Assembly: GCA_040396955.1 (NCBI GenBank)
Contig: JBBAWX010000005.1
Span: 62,001 to 126,000, forward strand
DNA: 64,000 nucleotides
Source of the DNA: UBA965 sp040396955
GTDB taxonomy: Bacteria; Chloroflexota; Chloroflexia; Chloroflexales; Roseiflexaceae
Direction: 5' to 3'
In this document: in pieces, positions 61,299 through 64,000 of the stretch
Layout of the letters: every line of letters starts with the position of its first letter
Numbering within the stretch: position 1 is the stretch's first letter
Made by a program: the position numbers and the translations under genes
The notes under the pieces: model-generated
What the model was told of the DNA's origin: nothing
Seen by the model: only the letters and a program-made list of their open reading frames with translations
The model's database searches: none

Positions 61299-62530
61299 GA
61301 TTGTTCTCGGGCTGGAGTACCCGACACTTGCCAATGCCCCCAACTTCCACCTTGCCAAGCAGCTATCACCCGCCGATACACGGCCACCGTAGCCGTCGCA
61401 ATGGTGCCCCAACCATATACCTGGCGTACTTCATCGTAGGCAGTGGCAACTCGCTGTGCACTCCATGTGGGATGATCGAGGATGTGATGCACCCCCCAGA
61501 CCAGCGAAGCCACTGAATCAGACTCAACAAGCAGCCCAGTACGGTGCAAATCGACTACCTCGCGGAGCCCACCCGTGTCACTCACCACTACCGGGCACCG
61601 CAAGGCCATCGCCTCAAGTGCGACAATGCCAAATGGCTCGTACAGCGAAGGAAAGACGGCCATGTCGGCCACTGCATACAGTTGATTGCGCTCTGTGTCA
61701 GAGATAAAACCGGCAAAATGTACGCGCTCATCAACTCCAGCATCTAACGCAACCCGGTGGAGTTCCGCTTGGTACGCACCGACCCCGGCTAATACCAGCC
61801 GAGCCTCCGGGAAACGGTGTGAGACCTCACCGAGTGCCCGAATCAAGAGGTGCCAGCCTTTTTCGTGCACCAGACGCCCCACCGCAAACAACAACGGCGC
61901 AACATGTGGTTGATAGCGCTGGCGTACTTCGGCACGATGCTGGTCATCTGCGAACGGATAGACCGGAATATCGACACCGTTGGGAATCATGTCGAGTTTA
62001 TCAAGTGGCACATGGAACTCATGATGCAACTGCTGTACCATGTAGTGCGAGCAGACAATCACCCGCCACGCCTCGTACGTCAAGCGCCACTCAATGCTGT
62101 CAATCACCTGTGACTCGCTCGATGAAATATCACCCCGATGACGACCACGTTCAATGGCGTGCACCGTCGCAATCAGCGGGCGCTGATAGGTGTGCTTGAG
62201 CTCAATGGCGACATCAGCAAGCAACCAATCATGCACATGGATGATGTCGAATGCACCTACCGCCTGCCAAAGTCGATGTGCGGCTCGCAGAAATTGCGGG
62301 ATGGCACCAGCAACACGTGACACGATGTCGAATGCGTGCTCGTGGACATCAACACGGTGTATGTGCACCCCACCAATGACCTCGTACGCGGCCACATCGC
62401 CACTCACTGGCGTCAAAAGATGAATTTCTACATCGTGCTGAGCAATATGCGCTGTAATATCGGCAACATGCCGCCCGAGTCCCCCTACCATGTACGGAGG
62501 GTACTCCCAAGAGATCATCAAAACCCGCAT
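61295..62530 (-). CDS. GT4-family glycosyltransferase (glycogen synthase-like N-terminus)
   Basis: A 411-residue GT-B enzyme. The N-terminus MISWEYPPYMVGGLGRHV matches the KTGGL-like sugar-nucleotide loop of starch/glycogen synthases and archaeal/bacterial relatives (DWxxAD: HDWLLADV). The C-terminal domain shows FAVGRLVHEKGWHLLI and PSLYEPFGIVALEAMALRCPVV with E-x7-E. It could build alpha-glucan or transfer a sugar to a lipid; the sequence does not decide. The ATG at 62530 lies about 23 nt after the predicted transcription start of the minus-strand promoter at 62560-62565. Confidence 0.92.
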   Translation of the reverse strand: MRVLMISWEYPPYMVGGLGRHVADITAHIAQHDVEIHLLTPVSGDVAAYEVIGGVHIHRVDVHEHAFDIVSRVAGAIPQFLRAAHRLWQAVGAFDIIHVHDWLLADVAIELKHTYQRPLIATVHAIERGRHRGDISSSESQVIDSIEWRLTYEAWRVIVCSHYMVQQLHHEFHVPLDKLDMIPNGVDIPVYPFADDQHRAEVRQRYQPHVAPLLFAVGRLVHEKGWHLLIRALGEVSHRFPEARLVLAGVGAYQAELHRVALDAGVDERVHFAGFISDTERNQLYAVADMAVFPSLYEPFGIVALEAMALRCPVVVSDTGGLREVVDLHRTGLLVESDSVASLVWGVHHILDHPTWSAQRVATAYDEVRQVYGWGTIATATVAVYRRVIAAWQGGSWGHWQVSGTPAREQS

Positions 62531-62550
62531 AGAATATGACCCTTTGTATG

Positions 62551-62622
62551 CTTGCGTGTATTATACCAACCCTCGTTTGAAAATACATGCATATCGCCAC
62601 AAAACGGTATAATACACGCAAG
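62551..62622. promoter_or_regulatory. Bidirectional promoter: perfect 17-bp inverted repeat with both -10 boxes
   Basis: GGTATAATACACGCAAG occurs on the minus strand (62567 to 62551) and on the plus strand (62606-62622) with 38 bp between. Each copy includes TATAAT (minus 62560-62565, plus 62608-62613); the minus copy is preceded by TT (extended -10 TGG). The left copy drives the GT4 operon, the right copy the EamA gene. Confidence 0.75.
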
Positions 62623-62670
62623 GGAAGAATCATTCGTCGGCGTGATACCAGAAAGTATGGCTCTACCACC

Positions 62671-63588
62671 ATGAGCATATTGTCACCACAACGCATTCGC
62701 TGGGTTGCTGCCATCGTGCTCTGCATTGGCATCGTCGTCATTGCATCGTCGTCCATACTCATCCGCTTCGCCCAAGACAGTGCCATTCCCTCCATCATGA
62801 TTGCCGCCATTCGCCTCGGCATCTCGGCCAGTGTGCTCAGTGTCGTCGTCGCCGCTCAACCAGTCATCTTTGCCACGGCCATCACCTGGCGCCAAGCCGG
62901 CATGGCCATTGCCGCCGGTGTCAGTTTGGCCGTCCACTTCGGCACATGGATTCAGTCACTTGAGTTCACCTCGGTGGCATCGTCGGCTGCGCTGGTTGCC
63001 ACCAATCCCATTTGGGTTGGCATTGCAGCCTGGCTCATCCTCAAAGAGCACCTCAACCGCTGGCGCGTGGCAGGTATCGCCCTCACAATCTGTGGAGCGC
63101 TTGCTATCACCTACAGCGACCAACAGAGCTCACCGGGGAGCAACCCCACACTCGGCAACGTTTTGGCGCTGATTGGCGCCATCAGTGGGTCCACCTATTT
63201 TTTGCTGGGTCGTGCGCTCCGCCATCAACTCGCCCTGCTTCCCTACATCTGGATGACCTACGGGAGCGCCGCCCTCGTACTCACCACGGCGAGTCTGGCG
63301 TTCGGGCACACCCAAGTACCCGGCGATGCCCGCGTCTGGCTGATTTTGGCTGGTTTGGCACTCGGACCACAGCTCATCGGGCATACATCCATCAACTTTG
63401 CCATGCGCCATTTTTCCGCATTACTCGTCACCATTGCCCTACTCGGTGAGCCAATCGGATCAGCCCTGTTCGCATTCATTCTCTTTCAAGAAGCCTTTGC
63501 TCCCCTACAGTTCGTAGGATTCAGCATGTTACTTGGCGGCATCATCGTTACCGCCCTAGGAGAAACTCAAGAGAGCACATCATCATGA
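62671..63588 (+). CDS. EamA/DMT-superfamily transporter
   Basis: A 305-residue integral membrane protein with ten helices arranged as two EamA repeats (about 12-150 and 165-300). SSSILIRFAQDSAIPSIMIAAIRLG is the first-repeat signature, and GEPIGSALFAFILFQEAF lies near the end (in parts). The family exports or imports small metabolites such as amino acids, nucleosides or drugs. The start at 62671 is used because the -10 box lies at 62608-62613, downstream of an earlier in-frame ATG. Its TGA overlaps the larB ATG by four bases. Confidence 0.88.
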   Translation: MSILSPQRIRWVAAIVLCIGIVVIASSSILIRFAQDSAIPSIMIAAIRLGISASVLSVVVAAQPVIFATAITWRQAGMAIAAGVSLAVHFGTWIQSLEFTSVASSAALVATNPIWVGIAAWLILKEHLNRWRVAGIALTICGALAITYSDQQSSPGSNPTLGNVLALIGAISGSTYFLLGRALRHQLALLPYIWMTYGSAALVLTTASLAFGHTQVPGDARVWLILAGLALGPQLIGHTSINFAMRHFSALLVTIALLGEPIGSALFAFILFQEAFAPLQFVGFSMLLGGIIVTALGETQESTSS

Positions 63589-64000
63589 CGAACACCCCCA
63601 TCAATCATCTGGCCTCGTTCGCCAATATCGACTTACTCCGCCAACAACGCACCGGCATGCCGGAGGTCATCTATGCCGCCAGCAAAACGAGCCAGCAGAG
63701 TGTGGCCATCGCTGAGCGTATTTTGGAGCACCACCAGCGTGTGCTCATCAGCCAACCCACCCCCGAGACGGTGACGGCTCTGCTTGCCGCATTCCCCCAC
63801 CATACGTGCATCCGCGGCACCGCCGACCGGATTCTAACCATCCAGAGTCCCTCATTTGTTGCGCCTGCCATCATCGGCGATGTGGGCATCGTGGCTGCCG
63901 GCACTAGCGATCTGCCGGTGGCCGATGAAGCAGCAGCCGTCTGTAGCGCCCTCGGGTGCAACGTCCATCGTGTAACAGACGTGGGCGTCGCCGGCATACA
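63585..64000 (+). CDS. larB: LarB-like nickel-pincer cofactor biosynthesis protein, 3' end outside window
   Basis: The first 138 codons of a protein of the AIR carboxylase-related LarB family. GMPEVIYAASKTSQQ, VVA-like AAGTSDLPVADEAA and VTDVGVAGI (the ligand-binding AGTSD-x5-E and DVGVAG motifs) are diagnostic. LarB carboxylates and hydrolyses nicotinic acid adenine dinucleotide in the synthesis of the nickel-pincer nucleotide used by lactate racemase. Other lar genes would be expected beyond the window end. It overlaps the transporter gene (ATGA), indicating a shared transcript from the 62608 promoter. Confidence 0.9.
   Translation, partial: MTNTPINHLASFANIDLLRQQRTGMPEVIYAASKTSQQSVAIAERILEHHQRVLISQPTPETVTALLAAFPHHTCIRGTADRILTIQSPSFVAPAIIGDVGIVAAGTSDLPVADEAAAVCSALGCNVHRVTDVGVAGI

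Overview
The window reads as a chromosomal segment of a Gram-negative-like or monoderm environmental bacterium, most likely a member of the Chloroflexota. This assignment is an inference. It rests on the mix of genes: a phylum-typical lipoprotein with a Glu-Pro-Thr-Ala linker, PPDK, GT-C membrane proteins in series, ApaG, LarB, a YggX-like protein and secreted proteins ending in a short Tyr/Val-Ala-Pro-like hydrophobic tail. It also rests on the moderately high GC content. There are no insertion sequences, prophage genes, CRISPR arrays or rRNA genes. Genes are densely packed, commonly with ATGA or TGATG stop/start overlaps. Promoters are sigma70-like, often with an extended -10 (TGnTATAAT).

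Layout. (1) 1-4264, minus strand: a six-gene housekeeping operon (HDAC-family deacetylase, PdeM-like phosphoesterase, TlpA thioredoxin, Lgt-like membrane protein, ApaG, PLP aminotransferase cut by the window edge). (2) 4376-5554: a TMEM43-family membrane protein, ending in a UACG-loop terminator. (3) 5605-12862, minus strand: a five-gene surface-polysaccharide export operon (M14 carboxypeptidase, polysaccharide deacetylase, a permease with a fused Wzz-like extracytoplasmic domain, the Wzt-type ATPase, a lipoprotein glycoside hydrolase). (4) 13084-13249: tRNA-Ile(GAT) and tRNA-Ala(TGC). (5) 13328-40547, almost all plus strand: a long cell-envelope glycan/lipid locus. It holds five large GT-C-like membrane proteins, a cupin, a ComEC-type channel protein, a phosphatidylcholine-synthase-like CDP-alcohol phosphotransferase, an MsbA-like ABC exporter, a GH172/DUF2961 enzyme on the other strand, two SAM methyltransferases, a Wzx-like flippase, four GT4 glycosyltransferases and a large secreted protein. 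(6) 40602-40676: a CAT-anticodon tRNA.

(7) 40712-45053, minus strand: five genes (formyltransferase-like, SDR, D-threonine aldolase/D-serine dehydratase-like, CBM9-like, unknown). (8) 45114-51447: a tandemly duplicated YggX-like protein, an ATP-grasp ligase, and a 1.5 kilo-residue RCC1-repeat surface protein with 28 repeats, each carrying a Cys pair. (9) 51908-55677: a peptide/oligosaccharide ABC importer (binding lipoprotein and two permeases, no ATPase in the window). (10) 55798-60652: a histidine phosphatase, a flavin amine oxidase-like protein, and pyruvate phosphate dikinase with its own strong promoter. (11) 60723-64000: a small membrane protein and a GT4 glycosyltransferase, divergent from an EamA transporter and a LarB homologue cut by the window end. 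The divergent pair is separated by a perfect 17-bp inverted repeat that contains both -10 boxes.

The dominant theme is synthesis, export and decoration of an envelope glycoconjugate. The most unusual items are the Wzz-Wzm fusion, the 28-repeat RCC1 protein (4 x 7), the double YggX protein and the Pcs-type enzyme embedded in the glycan locus.
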